DNA from: Brenneria nigrifluens DSM 30175 = ATCC 13028
Lineage (GTDB): Bacteria > Pseudomonadota > Gammaproteobacteria > Enterobacterales > Enterobacteriaceae
Assembly (NCBI RefSeq): GCF_005484965.1
Contig: NZ_CP034036.1
Location: 3,658,001 to 3,722,000, forward strand
Length of the DNA: 64,000 nucleotides
Direction: 5' to 3'
The notes under the pieces were generated by a model, which was given only the letters and a program-made list of their open reading frames with translations, was not told where the DNA came from and did no database searches. The position numbers and the translations under genes are program-made. Below, piece by piece: positions 25,581 through 35,390 of this stretch. Within the stretch, counting starts at the first letter, position 1. Every line of letters starts with the position of its first letter.

Positions 25581-27770
25581 ATGTCCTGGCTTAATTCCCT
25601 CTTAGTGACACTTACGTCTGTGGAACCCCATTGGGTGCCTGTCACTGTTATCGGTCTCGTTAGCTTTGCAGTCGTCTGCTTTATTTACTTTTATTTGATC
25701 AGAGCCATTAGAATTGTGAATGGCCTTAAAAAATACACACAATCAATTATCAGCATTGAAAACAATGCTCCAGAGGCCCAGCTTGAACATCTTAAGAACC
25801 TGTTTCAGCGGCCTGGACTCAGGCACGCGTGGAATGAGTTCGAAGAATCGTTGCACCCGCAGCGTGAACTGAGTAACGGGGAAGAAAAAATCCTTCGTAT
25901 TCGCGCCACTGCACCGAGTGCCAGTTTCTTCTCTGAGCAACAATTGATCGATATTCCTTTAAACACCGAATTCTTCAAACACCTGCCCGGAATTCTGACC
26001 GGTGTGGGGATTATCGGCACCTTCTATGGTCTGATGATTGGTCTCAACCACTTCGATCCCAGCACACCAGAACAAGTCACCAGTAGTGTCAATAATCTGC
26101 TGCACGATGTGTTGTATGCTTTCTTGGGATCTGCGTTCGCTATTTTTGCCTCCATTCTTGTCACCTGGTTGGAAAAGCTATGCATCGCCAAGTGCTACAA
26201 ATATCTGGAAAAATTCACTGCTGCTCTGGACTCCCTTTATGACAGCGGCGTTGGCGAGGAGTACCTCGCCTCATTGGTAAAATCCAGTAACGAAAGTGCG
26301 ACCCAGGCACGTCATCTGAAAGAGAGCCTGGTTACCGATCTCCGCGATATGTTGCTGCAACTAACCGAAAACCAGAAAGCCGAAAATGAACGTCTGGCTA
26401 ATACGTTAAGCACCACTTACCGCGAATCAGGCGCACAATTTGCCGAGCAAGTCAGTGGTGCGATTGAAAACAGTCTGAAGTCGCCTCTGGATAAAATTGC
26501 CGGTGCCGTGCAGACGGCCAGTGGCGATCAAAGCGGTATGGTGCAGAACATGCTTCAGGATGTGCTGACGGCATTTATGGCGAAACTCGACACCACCTTT
26601 GGCCAGCAGTTCACTAATCTTAATGAAATGATGGGGCAAACTGTTGGCGCGATTCAGACAATGCAAAACGGTTTCGCCACGTTATTACAGGACATGCGTC
26701 AGGTGAGCGACGATTCCCGCCAAGGGAGTGCACAACTTATCGAGCAACTGTTATCAGAGATGAAATCTGGTCAGCAAGCTATGCAGGCTGGCATGAATGA
26801 CATGCTCACCAGCCTTCAGGCTTCAGTGGCTAAGATTGGCGCAGAAGGTGAAGGGGCCGGTGAGCGTATGGCTCGCCAACTGGAGAAAATGTTCGCCGAT
26901 AGCGAAGCGCGAGAAAAAGCACAGGCAGAGCATATGGCCGCCTTTATTGAAGCCATCCAAAACTCGGTGCAGCAGGGACAGAGTGCCACAATGGAAAAAA
27001 TGGCGGCCTCTGTCGAGGCGCTTGGTGAACAGTTGGGTAGCTTGTTTGGACAGATCGATAAGGGTCAGCAACAGATTTCAGCGAATCAGCAAGCGAATCA
27101 ACAGTCCTTGCACGAACAGACGCAGCGAGTGATGAGTGAGGTAGACGATCAGATTAAACAACTGATCGAAACTGTTGCCAGCCAACATCAGGGAACGACT
27201 GAAACACTTCGCCTATTTGCGGAACAAACCAACCGACAGATTCAGGATATGCAAAATGGCGCGGACAAAATGCGTGTTGCAGCTGAACGCTTTGAACACG
27301 CAGGCGATCGGGTATCGGAAGCAAATCACCTCACTGCTGATGTACTGAATAAAGCGCAATCGGCGGGTTCATCGCTCTCTCTTGCCACCAGCGAACTTAC
27401 ATCTGTAGTGGCCGATTATCGTAACAATCGGGAAGTCGTTAGCAAATCCATTGCTATGCTGGAATTACTCGCCGCTAATACACAGTCTGAACAAACCACG
27501 CGTAACCAATTTATTGCCGATCTTAAACAGCACGGTGAACGTCTGCAGAGCTATAACCGGGAAGCACAGGCTTTTATGGAAAATGTCAGTGACGTGCTAG
27601 GGAAAGGGTTTGAAGACTTCTCTGAAGGTGTTTCACGTAGTCTGGATAAAACACTGGGTAAACTTGATGTAGAAATGGCGAAAGCTTCCAATCTGCTCGC
27701 CGGTTCTGTTGAACAGATTGGAGAAAGCGTCAGCGAGCTTGACGATGTTCTGTCACGCGTGCGTGCGTGA
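25581..27770 (+). CDS. zorA: Zorya anti-phage protein ZorA (MotA-like)
   Basis: ZorA is the MotA/ExbB-like membrane subunit of the Zorya defence motor. The 729-residue protein has three membrane segments: WVPVTVIGLVSFAVVCFIYFYL, ILTGVGIIGTFYGLMIGL and LYAFLGSAFAIFASILVTWL. A very long cytoplasmic tail follows, rich in Gln, Glu and Ala with heptad-like spacing (residues about 250-720), which forms the intracellular tail sensor in studied Zorya systems. It has no signal sequence. It is followed 13 bases later by zorB. Confidence 0.96.
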   Translation: MSWLNSLLVTLTSVEPHWVPVTVIGLVSFAVVCFIYFYLIRAIRIVNGLKKYTQSIISIENNAPEAQLEHLKNLFQRPGLRHAWNEFEESLHPQRELSNGEEKILRIRATAPSASFFSEQQLIDIPLNTEFFKHLPGILTGVGIIGTFYGLMIGLNHFDPSTPEQVTSSVNNLLHDVLYAFLGSAFAIFASILVTWLEKLCIAKCYKYLEKFTAALDSLYDSGVGEEYLASLVKSSNESATQARHLKESLVTDLRDMLLQLTENQKAENERLANTLSTTYRESGAQFAEQVSGAIENSLKSPLDKIAGAVQTASGDQSGMVQNMLQDVLTAFMAKLDTTFGQQFTNLNEMMGQTVGAIQTMQNGFATLLQDMRQVSDDSRQGSAQLIEQLLSEMKSGQQAMQAGMNDMLTSLQASVAKIGAEGEGAGERMARQLEKMFADSEAREKAQAEHMAAFIEAIQNSVQQGQSATMEKMAASVEALGEQLGSLFGQIDKGQQQISANQQANQQSLHEQTQRVMSEVDDQIKQLIETVASQHQGTTETLRLFAEQTNRQIQDMQNGADKMRVAAERFEHAGDRVSEANHLTADVLNKAQSAGSSLSLATSELTSVVADYRNNREVVSKSIAMLELLAANTQSEQTTRNQFIADLKQHGERLQSYNREAQAFMENVSDVLGKGFEDFSEGVSRSLDKTLGKLDVEMAKASNLLAGSVEQIGESVSELDDVLSRVRA

Positions 27771-27783
27771 GGGGTGACAGCTG

Positions 27784-28524
27784 ATGTTTGGAAACGCATT
27801 TGGCGTTAAAAAACGCCGCAGCGATGAGGCGGAGAAACCATTCTGGATTTCCTATGCCGACCTGATGACGGCTATGATGGTGTTATTTCTGGTCGTTATG
27901 GTGGCGTCGCTGAGTTCTGTTACACAGCGCATTCAACGTGTGGAGCAGGGGGAAAAAACAAGGGGGCAGGATATATCCAAATTGTGTGAGCGCTTGGAAT
28001 TACATGCCCGCAACGTGAATAAAACTATCGTTGTAGATTGCCACGATAACCGCATCAGTTTTGGCGAAGCCGGGCGTTTCGATCACAACCGTTTTTTCCT
28101 GAATGCTGAAGGGCAAAAAGCACTCCAGGATGTTGTTCCGCTGGTGCTGGAAGCTGCCGACAGTGAAGAGGGCAAAAAGTGGTTTAAGCAAATCGTCATT
28201 GAAGGGTTTACCGACACTGATGGCTCATATCTGTATAACTTACATCTCTCCCTACAGCGCTCTGAATGGGTGATGTGTAGTCTGCTTGATAGCCGCAGCC
28301 CACTGCAAAAAGGTCTTTCTGCAGAACAACAGATCCAAATTCGTAAACTTTTCCTTGCAGGTGGCGTCTCCTTCAATAATGCCAAGGAAAGCAAAGAAGC
28401 TAGTCGTCGCGTCGAGTTACGTATGCAGTTCTTCGGGCTTAAAGATAAACGAGATAAGGCCGATGAGGTGGATTTTCCCCTTGTAGTTAATAAAGAAGTT
28501 TGTCAGTTGGTAATGCCCCAATGA
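27784..28524 (+). CDS. zorB: Zorya anti-phage protein ZorB (MotB/OmpA-like)
   Basis: ZorB pairs with ZorA to form the proton-driven motor. The 246-residue protein has one membrane helix near the start, with the ion-carrying Asp26 in SYADLM and then a run of hydrophobic residues. A peptidoglycan-binding OmpA-like domain follows, with EGFTDTDGSYLYNLHLSLQRSEWV. The last four bases overlap zorC. It matches the usual type I ZorB length and is intact. Confidence 0.96.
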   Translation: MFGNAFGVKKRRSDEAEKPFWISYADLMTAMMVLFLVVMVASLSSVTQRIQRVEQGEKTRGQDISKLCERLELHARNVNKTIVVDCHDNRISFGEAGRFDHNRFFLNAEGQKALQDVVPLVLEAADSEEGKKWFKQIVIEGFTDTDGSYLYNLHLSLQRSEWVMCSLLDSRSPLQKGLSAEQQIQIRKLFLAGGVSFNNAKESKEASRRVELRMQFFGLKDKRDKADEVDFPLVVNKEVCQLVMPQ

Positions 28525-30203
28525 CGCCTGCACTCAATTCTCTTTCTCAACGTATTGCCGCTAGGCTTTCTTCCAGTCAACGGGATGACCATTATCTACG
28601 TAATGATTTCCATAAGTTGGCCTCCGCTGCTCTAGATATGGAAAAACGGTTTGATAAAGCAGAAAGAATCCCCTTACCGCCTCAAGAAATGCGGCTAGCG
28701 GCCCTGCGTCGTCTTCGTCTGGCGGAAGAACTCACGGAACGAGAGTGGCGGATGGTATTTTACGGTCTTGCCGATAACGATCCGTCATATCCTGACCAGC
28801 CAATCCTGCTGGAGGATGATGTATTTTTTCCTGAGGTCGACAACGCTATCAAGACGCGGTTGGAATCTAACGCGTTAAAACGCAAGGATTGGGCGGCACT
28901 TTGTTCAAGCTATTTTGCTTACCAGCATGAATCACCCGAGACAAACCCGCACTGGTGCGTATTGCGTGGGCATATCGCCCAAGGGTACTTCGTGGTGAAA
29001 GCCGCGATACGACGAGAAAAATCATGGATGAAAACCATTGAGTTTTATCATGACATTTTTACCCCACAAGCTGGAGGCGTGATATCCACGCAGTTACTGT
29101 CAGGCGAAAGAAACTCACTTTCAGCATTAGAGAAAATTGCGCAAATCCCCGATAGTAGTTGGTTGTGGAAACGCATTTTCACTGTTCTTTTAGCACAATT
29201 GGATACTCTTGATGATCCTCTGTTTCTGGACAAACTTAGCTGGTTGTTAGGTCTGGCTGCGCAATGGGTACGTTTTCGTGACGATATAATGACTGCGACC
29301 CTGACTCGCTATTACCATTCTATCTATCGCGATCAGGCACATTCAGCGCTGAAGCAGGCTGCGCTGGAATACTGGGATAATCCCCAACTGAAAAGCCAGC
29401 AAAATAAGTGGCACCAGTATGTCGCCGAGCCGGTCGCTGCGATGGTACGGGGATGGCTGGCAAAACAAGACCTGACACATTTCTTTGAACTCTTGCGCGG
29501 TAATGGCGATGTCGATCAGGCACGATTGCACTACTGGCTTCGTTTCGCCAATCAGATGGGATTTACTCGTATCGTCATGGGGACTGATGCCTGGCAAGAT
29601 CGTGGTAGCGACTTTGTGAAATTCCGCGACGAGAATAAGGGACGACTGAGCTACTTACGAGGTGGACGTAGCTTTGATAATGCCATGATTATGCAGATCA
29701 ACGATTATCTGTTCGTTGAGTTTTCCGGGACAGGAAATGCGATGTACGCCTATAGAATAGGTCACGCGCCATTTAATCCTGAATCACGCACGCTTGATAT
29801 TAACATTCATCTAAAAGACCAGGGACGCTGCGTACTCAGAATGCCTCATGCACCTCGTGCTAAGGGGTATAACAAAGTACGGATAACTGGCTGGATGTTG
29901 AAATATGACGATGAGCTGCGCAAGTTGGGTATTCGGTGGATGGCGGAAGAACCCGTTAAGTTTGTCGATAAGAAAACAGCCCCTCCAGCCTCTCTGTCTG
30001 CCATTAAAATTATCAATCCGTTGCGTGATACGGCTATACAGCGCTTGGTTGAAGGGACTTCATGTGTCGTCAGCGATAATCGACAAAAAGGTGGCGTGCT
30101 GGCCGTACAGCTCAATACACCAGACGACACCATAGAAAGAGAGTTGTTACGACTAGGCTTTGCGCCTGTGGCTAAAGAACCGCATCGTTACTGGATCAAA
30201 TAA
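28521..30203 (+). CDS. zorC: Zorya type I protein ZorC (EH-signature domain)
   Basis: ZorC is the DNA-binding cytoplasmic component of type I Zorya. I place the start at 28,521, where ATG overlaps the zorB stop (ATGA), giving 560 residues; an upstream ATG at 28,500 is unlikely. The body has the EH-signature features of the family, including HYWLRFANQMGFTRIVMGTDAW and RLSYLRGGRSFDNAMIMQINDYLFVEFSGTGNAMYAY. It ends in a TAATG overlap with zorD. The presence of zorC plus zorD defines type I. Confidence 0.93.
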   Translation: MTPALNSLSQRIAARLSSSQRDDHYLRNDFHKLASAALDMEKRFDKAERIPLPPQEMRLAALRRLRLAEELTEREWRMVFYGLADNDPSYPDQPILLEDDVFFPEVDNAIKTRLESNALKRKDWAALCSSYFAYQHESPETNPHWCVLRGHIAQGYFVVKAAIRREKSWMKTIEFYHDIFTPQAGGVISTQLLSGERNSLSALEKIAQIPDSSWLWKRIFTVLLAQLDTLDDPLFLDKLSWLLGLAAQWVRFRDDIMTATLTRYYHSIYRDQAHSALKQAALEYWDNPQLKSQQNKWHQYVAEPVAAMVRGWLAKQDLTHFFELLRGNGDVDQARLHYWLRFANQMGFTRIVMGTDAWQDRGSDFVKFRDENKGRLSYLRGGRSFDNAMIMQINDYLFVEFSGTGNAMYAYRIGHAPFNPESRTLDINIHLKDQGRCVLRMPHAPRAKGYNKVRITGWMLKYDDELRKLGIRWMAEEPVKFVDKKTAPPASLSAIKIINPLRDTAIQRLVEGTSCVVSDNRQKGGVLAVQLNTPDDTIERELLRLGFAPVAKEPHRYWIK

Positions 30204-33200
30204 TGCTGAAACGCCTGTTAAGTAAACTGACGGGAAACCGTCAGCAAATAGAACGCCACCTAAAGAATAAATACCAGGTTGAGGAAAACGGACTCAGCTT
30301 TCCGCTATCGCTGGTTGATGATTCGCAACTTTGGGCATTGGCATCCTGGCTTGAACAACTGGCTGAAGAAGACTATCTGATATCACTTACAGACCGGTGG
30401 TTGTTGAGTTGGGATGCATTGTATCGCCTGCTGGAGGATGAGGAACATGCCAGCAGCCTGCCTCTTATCGGTGTACCTGAGATACTGCCTTTACGCGCAA
30501 GCCTGAGTTCACGTGGTGCATTAAGTGACCGTGATTTTCGCGTCTGGATTGCTGAATGGGTCACGCTTCCAGCCCGCAAGCCGATCCGTTTCAGTCGTAC
30601 CGGTGCCATTTTAACCCATGAAAACCAGCAACATTTGGTATCGCGGGAAAATTGGGCACTCTTACAGGCAACAGAACAACTCAGCGCACAGCAAAATCAG
30701 ATCCCAGGAGAAACCACTAACCAACTGGGATGGGCCGCTATCCGCAAATGTGCAAAACAAGCCGCAGCAAAATTTGATGATTATTTAGAAAAAACACATG
30801 TCGTCAAACCAACTTCATTGTCATTACGTCTGCGTAAATCAACGGTTGCTGATACTGCTGTTATCGAAATTGAGCCCCATTTCGAGGACCAGCCAGCTAA
30901 CTGGCTAGACAGTTTTGACAAGAATTCGCAGGTTCATGATAGCTATCGTATCCCTGGTGAGAATGGCGAACTTAGCCACGTCATCATCCCTCCCGAAGTG
31001 AAAGAAGTCCTAAACTCAATACATTCGATCCCTGGTCGTCGAGTGGCCGGAAGCGAAGCGCTTTCTTTTGTTCGCAATCCCTATACATTTTTGGGCGAAG
31101 ATGCCGCCAATGTTATTGCCCCCGAAGAACATGAGCAGGCGTTGTTTGATGCTAGGATTTTCTTCCATCATTTCAGGTTGATACCCCAACAGAATGCTGA
31201 GAATAAAATCGAGGAAGTGACGCTGGTACTTGAACCAGTTTCACCAGTTCCCCAGCCAGAGGTCACTTTTGTGTTCTCAGCCCCCTGGGAGCTTGAAAAA
31301 TTTATACAGCAACTCGGTATTAGCGTTGCAGCACAGATGCCTGCAGGCTCCTGGCAAGGTTACGAACTTGAGTTAAGCCAGTTCACCGAACAACAGTGGC
31401 TCGATTGTCAGGCTCTACTTACACGCTGGCAGCAAGAAATTGAAGGAAAAGAATTTAGCGATGTGCTGGATATTGAGAAGTATGGCGATCGGGTGATTGG
31501 CATTGGTGAATTTGAAAAAATTTCCTCTCCTTGGCTAACCAAAGCGCAGAGTGAGAACTGGCTTCCTGATGACATCGATTTCTCCGCATTTTCAGTCGAA
31601 ACACTGGCTGGCTGGCAACCTGAAAATCTTCACCATTTCGGTGAACTTCAGGAGAGTATTGCTCAGGCAGAAGCCGCAGGTGAAACACATATCACCACAC
31701 CATGGAATGACAGCGAATTACCGCTGGATGCAGCCAAAACCTTCAGTAAGAACTGGGAAAAACAGCAGAGCGCTGAAAATGAATCTCAAGATAAAGTTGT
31801 AGATAAAGCGGCCCGAGCTGTACTCAAAATTGAGCAGAATATTGAAGAAGCGGCCTACATCAAACAGCGCCGCGATTCACTCCTCAATGCGCGTCATGCA
31901 GAACCTGAAATTCCTCTGAGTCTGAAAGAACATATCCGACTCAAAGATCATCAACGTGAAGGCGTTGCCTGGCTCCAGCAACTTTTCCTTAGTTCACCTG
32001 AGGAAACTGCGGGTTGCCTGTTGGCGGATGATATGGGGCTGGGGAAAACGCTGCAAATTTTGAGTTTCTTGGTCTGGTTTATTGAAAAATTTCCGCAGGA
32101 ACCGCCAAGTCTTATTGTTGCCCCTGTCTCTCTTTTAGATAACTGGGAACGTGAGCTGGACAACTTCTTCTACACTGCGGGTATTCCCGTGTTGAAATTG
32201 TATGGTGAGACGATCAAAGCGGTGAAATACCCTAAACAGGCTATTCCTGCTCATCTGCAGTTTCAGGGAATCAAAAATCTGCTTAAACCTGGCTGGCAAG
32301 GTGAGGCGAAAATCATTCTGACGACTTACGAAACGCTTCGCGATCAAGAGTTTTCTCTGGCACGCCAGCCATGGTCCATTATGGTGTGCGATGAGGCACA
32401 AAAAATAAAAAATCCAGCAGCGTTAATCACACATGCTGCCAACGCGGTACAAGCAAGGTTTAAAGTGGCGTGTACCGGTACGCCCGTCGAAAACACACTT
32501 GTTGACCTGTGGAGCTTATTTGATTTTGCCCAGCCTGGATTATTAGGGTCACTAAATGAATTTGGTAAGCATTATGTTCGTCCTATTGAGAACGACGCTG
32601 GCCGCGATACGGAACGACTGGAGCGTTTGCGGGCGCTGATAGAACCCCAGACTTTACGCCGAACCAAAGAAGAAGTTGCGCGTGATTTGCCTCAGAAAAT
32701 TGAAGTGGAAAGCTGCAAACAATTGACGTTGTCCGGCGTGCAAAAACAGCTCTACCTTTCGTCTGTTGCAAATTGGCAACAGCAGCAAGCATTGAGCGAA
32801 GGAATGCAGCAGGCCGGAGCAGGTATGTTAGGTTTGTTACACCGATTGAAACTCATTTGCGCACACCCTGCAGTAGTTAATCCAGAGCCACGTTTTCGTG
32901 ATAACTCACCTAAGCTTAACTGGCTGTTAAAAATACTCGAAGAAATAAAGCACACCACGCAAGATAAGGTCATTATTTTTACTGAACTTCGAGATTTACA
33001 GCGTGAACTTCAACATGCGATCTATCAGAAGTTTGGTTTCCGTCCAGTCATTATTAACGGCGATACCAGCACTAAAAGTAGTAGTCAGAATAGTCGTCAG
33101 CGGCTGATCGATGATTTTCAGTCTCAGTCAGGTTTTGGAGTGATTATTCTTTCTACGGTTGCAGTTGGATTCGGTGTTAACGTCCAGAAAGCCAATCATG

Positions 33201-33454
33201 TTATCCATTTCACTCGTTGCTGGAACCCAGCCAAAGAAGATCAGGCAACAGACCGGGCGTACCGAATTGGACAAACTAAAGATGTGTATGTCTATTATCC
33301 GACGGTGAGGGACACTGAAATAACCACATTTGAAGAAACTCTGGATGACCTTCTGCAGCGTCGACGTGCATTGGCCAGAGATATGCTCTGCGCTACTCCT
33401 GACTTGAGTGGTGCAGACTTTGAGGTCCTTTTGAAAGGGGGCGTAGATGTTTAA
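30203..33454 (+). CDS. zorD: Zorya type I protein ZorD (SNF2-type helicase/nuclease)
   Basis: ZorD is a large SNF2-type DNA translocase with nuclease activity that degrades phage DNA in type I Zorya. The 1,083-residue protein has a Swi2/Snf2 ATPase with DDMGLGKT (about 607), DEAQKIKNP (about 730) and the C-terminal helicase block with DRAYRIGQTKDVYVYYP (about 1015). The N-terminal 570 residues are family specific. A further ORF starts inside its stop (ATGTTTAA). Confidence 0.94.
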   Translation: MLKRLLSKLTGNRQQIERHLKNKYQVEENGLSFPLSLVDDSQLWALASWLEQLAEEDYLISLTDRWLLSWDALYRLLEDEEHASSLPLIGVPEILPLRASLSSRGALSDRDFRVWIAEWVTLPARKPIRFSRTGAILTHENQQHLVSRENWALLQATEQLSAQQNQIPGETTNQLGWAAIRKCAKQAAAKFDDYLEKTHVVKPTSLSLRLRKSTVADTAVIEIEPHFEDQPANWLDSFDKNSQVHDSYRIPGENGELSHVIIPPEVKEVLNSIHSIPGRRVAGSEALSFVRNPYTFLGEDAANVIAPEEHEQALFDARIFFHHFRLIPQQNAENKIEEVTLVLEPVSPVPQPEVTFVFSAPWELEKFIQQLGISVAAQMPAGSWQGYELELSQFTEQQWLDCQALLTRWQQEIEGKEFSDVLDIEKYGDRVIGIGEFEKISSPWLTKAQSENWLPDDIDFSAFSVETLAGWQPENLHHFGELQESIAQAEAAGETHITTPWNDSELPLDAAKTFSKNWEKQQSAENESQDKVVDKAARAVLKIEQNIEEAAYIKQRRDSLLNARHAEPEIPLSLKEHIRLKDHQREGVAWLQQLFLSSPEETAGCLLADDMGLGKTLQILSFLVWFIEKFPQEPPSLIVAPVSLLDNWERELDNFFYTAGIPVLKLYGETIKAVKYPKQAIPAHLQFQGIKNLLKPGWQGEAKIILTTYETLRDQEFSLARQPWSIMVCDEAQKIKNPAALITHAANAVQARFKVACTGTPVENTLVDLWSLFDFAQPGLLGSLNEFGKHYVRPIENDAGRDTERLERLRALIEPQTLRRTKEEVARDLPQKIEVESCKQLTLSGVQKQLYLSSVANWQQQQALSEGMQQAGAGMLGLLHRLKLICAHPAVVNPEPRFRDNSPKLNWLLKILEEIKHTTQDKVIIFTELRDLQRELQHAIYQKFGFRPVIINGDTSTKSSSQNSRQRLIDDFQSQSGFGVIILSTVAVGFGVNVQKANHVIHFTRCWNPAKEDQATDRAYRIGQTKDVYVYYPTVRDTEITTFEETLDDLLQRRRALARDMLCATPDLSGADFEVLLKGGVDV

Positions 33455-33533
33455 ATTGCGTTATGACGACTTCGCTCCCCTGTCGGCTTTGTGCAATCGT
33501 ATACTTACCGATCGCCCAACGGAGGAACGGTAA
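33447..33533 (+). pseudogene. Truncated fifth ORF of the Zorya operon
   Basis: An ATG inside the zorD stop opens a 28-codon frame (MFKLRYDDFAPLSALCNRIL...). It is cut off at about 33,530 by the IS66 left end, where TAA from GTAAGCG supplies the stop. The tight overlap implies that a coupled gene followed zorD before the insertion. The remaining peptide is too short to identify. The remainder of this gene is not visible on the far side of the IS remnants. Confidence 0.55.
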
Positions 33534-33614
33534 GCGTACAGCCAGGGCCGCCTGTTATCTGAACGCCGGGACAGGTAGGTTAGAGCTCAGTCTAATTTAG
33601 AGTGAGTTCTGTTG

Positions 33615-34034
33615 ATGGAAAAATCCGCTAACTGGCGTACCCAATCCCGCCCGGTCTATTCCAATGACTTCAAACTTCACATCGTGGAACTGGCCTCGCG
33701 GCCCGGTGCTAACATCGCTCAAATTGCCCGTGAGAACGGCGTTGCCTATAACCTCATCTTTAGATGGTTACGACTCTGGCAGAAGGAAGGTCCTGTCTCC
33801 CGACGCCTGCCCGCGACAATCACTCCCTCATCTTCCCCGGCACTGCTGCCCGTTGAAGTGATACCGGAACCGGCGTTATCAGAAGAGACTCACGCCTTGC
33901 CCCCGGCATCTGCCGGGCTCGCCAGCGCCACATCCTGCCGTGTCGAGTTCCGCCACGGCAACATGACGCTGGATAACCCGTCGCCGGAGCTGCTGGCTGT
34001 CCTTATCCGTGAGCTGACCGGGAGAGCGTCATGA
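33615..34034 (+). CDS. tnpA: IS66 accessory protein TnpA
   Basis: This protein of about 139 residues is the IS66 accessory DNA-binding protein. It has a helix-turn-helix of the IS3/IS66 type in SNDFKLHIVELASRPGANIAQIARENGVAYNLIFRWLRLW. The C-terminal part is the Pro/Ala-rich segment followed by CRVEFRHGNMTLDNPSPELLAVLIREL. It overlaps tnpB by four bases. The gene is intact. Confidence 0.85.
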   Translation: MEKSANWRTQSRPVYSNDFKLHIVELASRPGANIAQIARENGVAYNLIFRWLRLWQKEGPVSRRLPATITPSSSPALLPVEVIPEPALSEETHALPPASAGLASATSCRVEFRHGNMTLDNPSPELLAVLIRELTGRAS

Positions 34035-34381
34035 TATCGCTCCCGTCAGGCACCAGAATCTGGCTGGTCGCCGGTGCCACCGACATGCGCAAATCATTCA
34101 ACGGGCTGGGCGAGCAGATACAGCACGCGCTGGAGGACGACCCATTCTCCGGCCACCTGTTCATCTTCCGCGGCCGCCGGGGCGATACAGTGAAAATCCT
34201 CTGGGCCGATGCGGACGGCCTGTGCCTGTTTACCAAACGGCTGGAGGAAGGCCAGTTCATCTGGCCCGCCGTTCGCGACGGCAAAGTCGGCATCACCCGT
34301 TCCCAACTGGCGATGCGGCTCGATAAGCTGGACTGGCATCAGCCAAAAACATCCCGCCTTAACTCACTGACAATGTTGTAA
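34031..34381 (+). CDS. tnpB: IS66 accessory protein TnpB (Orf2)
   Basis: This 116-residue protein is the second IS66 accessory ORF. It is recognised by LPSGTRIWLVAGATDMRKSFNGLGEQIQ, FIFRGRRGDTVKILWADADGLCLFTKRLEEGQFIWP and the helix MRLDKLDWHQPKTSR. Its start overlaps tnpA. It is intact and typical in length. Confidence 0.88.
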   Translation: MISLPSGTRIWLVAGATDMRKSFNGLGEQIQHALEDDPFSGHLFIFRGRRGDTVKILWADADGLCLFTKRLEEGQFIWPAVRDGKVGITRSQLAMRLDKLDWHQPKTSRLNSLTML

Positions 34382-34412
34382 AAACCGCATGGCCACATGA
34401 TAAAATGGGGCC

Positions 34413-35082
34413 ATGAATCTTGACGCACTCATCACCCGCCTGTCCACGCTGGAAGCCCGCATCAGTGACCTTGAAGAGACTGAGGCGCACCTGCGCGCGG
34501 CGCTGGCTCGTGCCGAAGAGAAAGCCCGGCAGGACGCGCAGAAAATTGAGCGGCTGCGGGTGCAGGTCGAGAAGCTGAATCGGATACTGTACGGCACCCG
34601 TTCCGAAAAGCTGCGCCGACAGGCGGAGCAGGCCGAAACGCCCCCGGAACGGCGCAAGCAGGGAAACGCCCGCCCCGGCGGCCGGGAGGAGAGCCCGGCG
34701 GTTGCGAGGGCGTCCCGGAGTCACCGCCCGCTGCCTGAAAACCTGCCGCGTGAGATACACCGGCTGGAGCCCGGAGTGCGGCGGCAACATGAACGCTCTA
34801 GGCGAGGTCAGCGCCGAGCAGTTGGAGCTGATCGCCAGCTCGCTGAAAGTCATCCGCACCATCCGGGTGAAAAAGGCGAGCGTGAAGTGCGACTGCATCG
34901 TGGAGGCGCCCGCGCCGTCACGCCCGATTGACCGGGGCATCGCCGGGCCGGGGCTGCTGGCCCGCATGCTGACGTCCAGATACGGCGAGCATACGCCGCT
35001 GTATCGCCAGAGCGAAATCTTCGCCCGTCAGGGCGTGGAGCTGAGCCGGGCGTTGCTGTCCAACTGGGTGGATGCCGGCTGA
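34413..35082 (+). pseudogene. tnpC: IS66 transposase TnpC, frameshifted and truncated
   Basis: The N-terminal coiled-coil (TLEARISDLEETEAHLRAALARAEEKARQD) runs through LPENLPREIHRLEP in frame one. The reading then shifts near 34,770 to the frame that encodes SPECGGNMNALGEVSAEQLELIASSLKVIRT and LLSNWVDAG. This ends at 35,082, well before the DDE catalytic region. The gene is not functional. Confidence 0.85.
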
Positions 35083-35087
35083 TGGCG

Positions 35088-35390
35088 CTAATTGACGAGC
35101 TCACGCTTTATCGCTGATTTTAAAGCTTTTTTTCGATAACATCTTTGATGTGCTCGGCACTCCAGACTCAGATCGGCAAACACCTGTTTCAGTCGCCGAT
35201 TTTCGTCTTCAAGATCTTTCATCTTTTTGATATCAGAGGCTTCCATACCGCCAAACTTCGCTTTCCAGTTGTAGTACGAGGCCTCGGATATGCCCGCTTC
35301 GCGGCAGACATCTTTTACGGTACGCCCGGCTTCAACGGACTTCAAAACGGCGATGATCTGGTGTTCGGTGAATCGTACTTCTTCCTAAGA
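35088..35390 (-). mobile_element. IS3-family (ISEhe3/IS1222-like) remnant
   Basis: Minus-strand sequence includes VRFTEHQIIAVLKSVEAGRTVKDVC and the rest of a typical OrfA, with its start codon lost. It is a fragment of about 300 bases between the IS66 remnant and the big minus-strand gene. After a one-base insertion, the OrfA tail (...SLECRA) shifts frame. The first bases of the OrfB overlap region then follow (A-rich slippery site near 35,125), and the fragment stops. Confidence 0.75.

Larger units (their letters stand above)
33530..35086 (+). mobile_element. IS66-family element, right part lost
   Basis: The left end starts GTAAGCG, as in IS66 inverted repeats. The order tnpA-tnpB-tnpC is kept, but tnpC is frameshifted and cut at about 35,082, after which an IS3 remnant follows. 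There is no right inverted repeat, so the element is incomplete. Confidence 0.8.
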
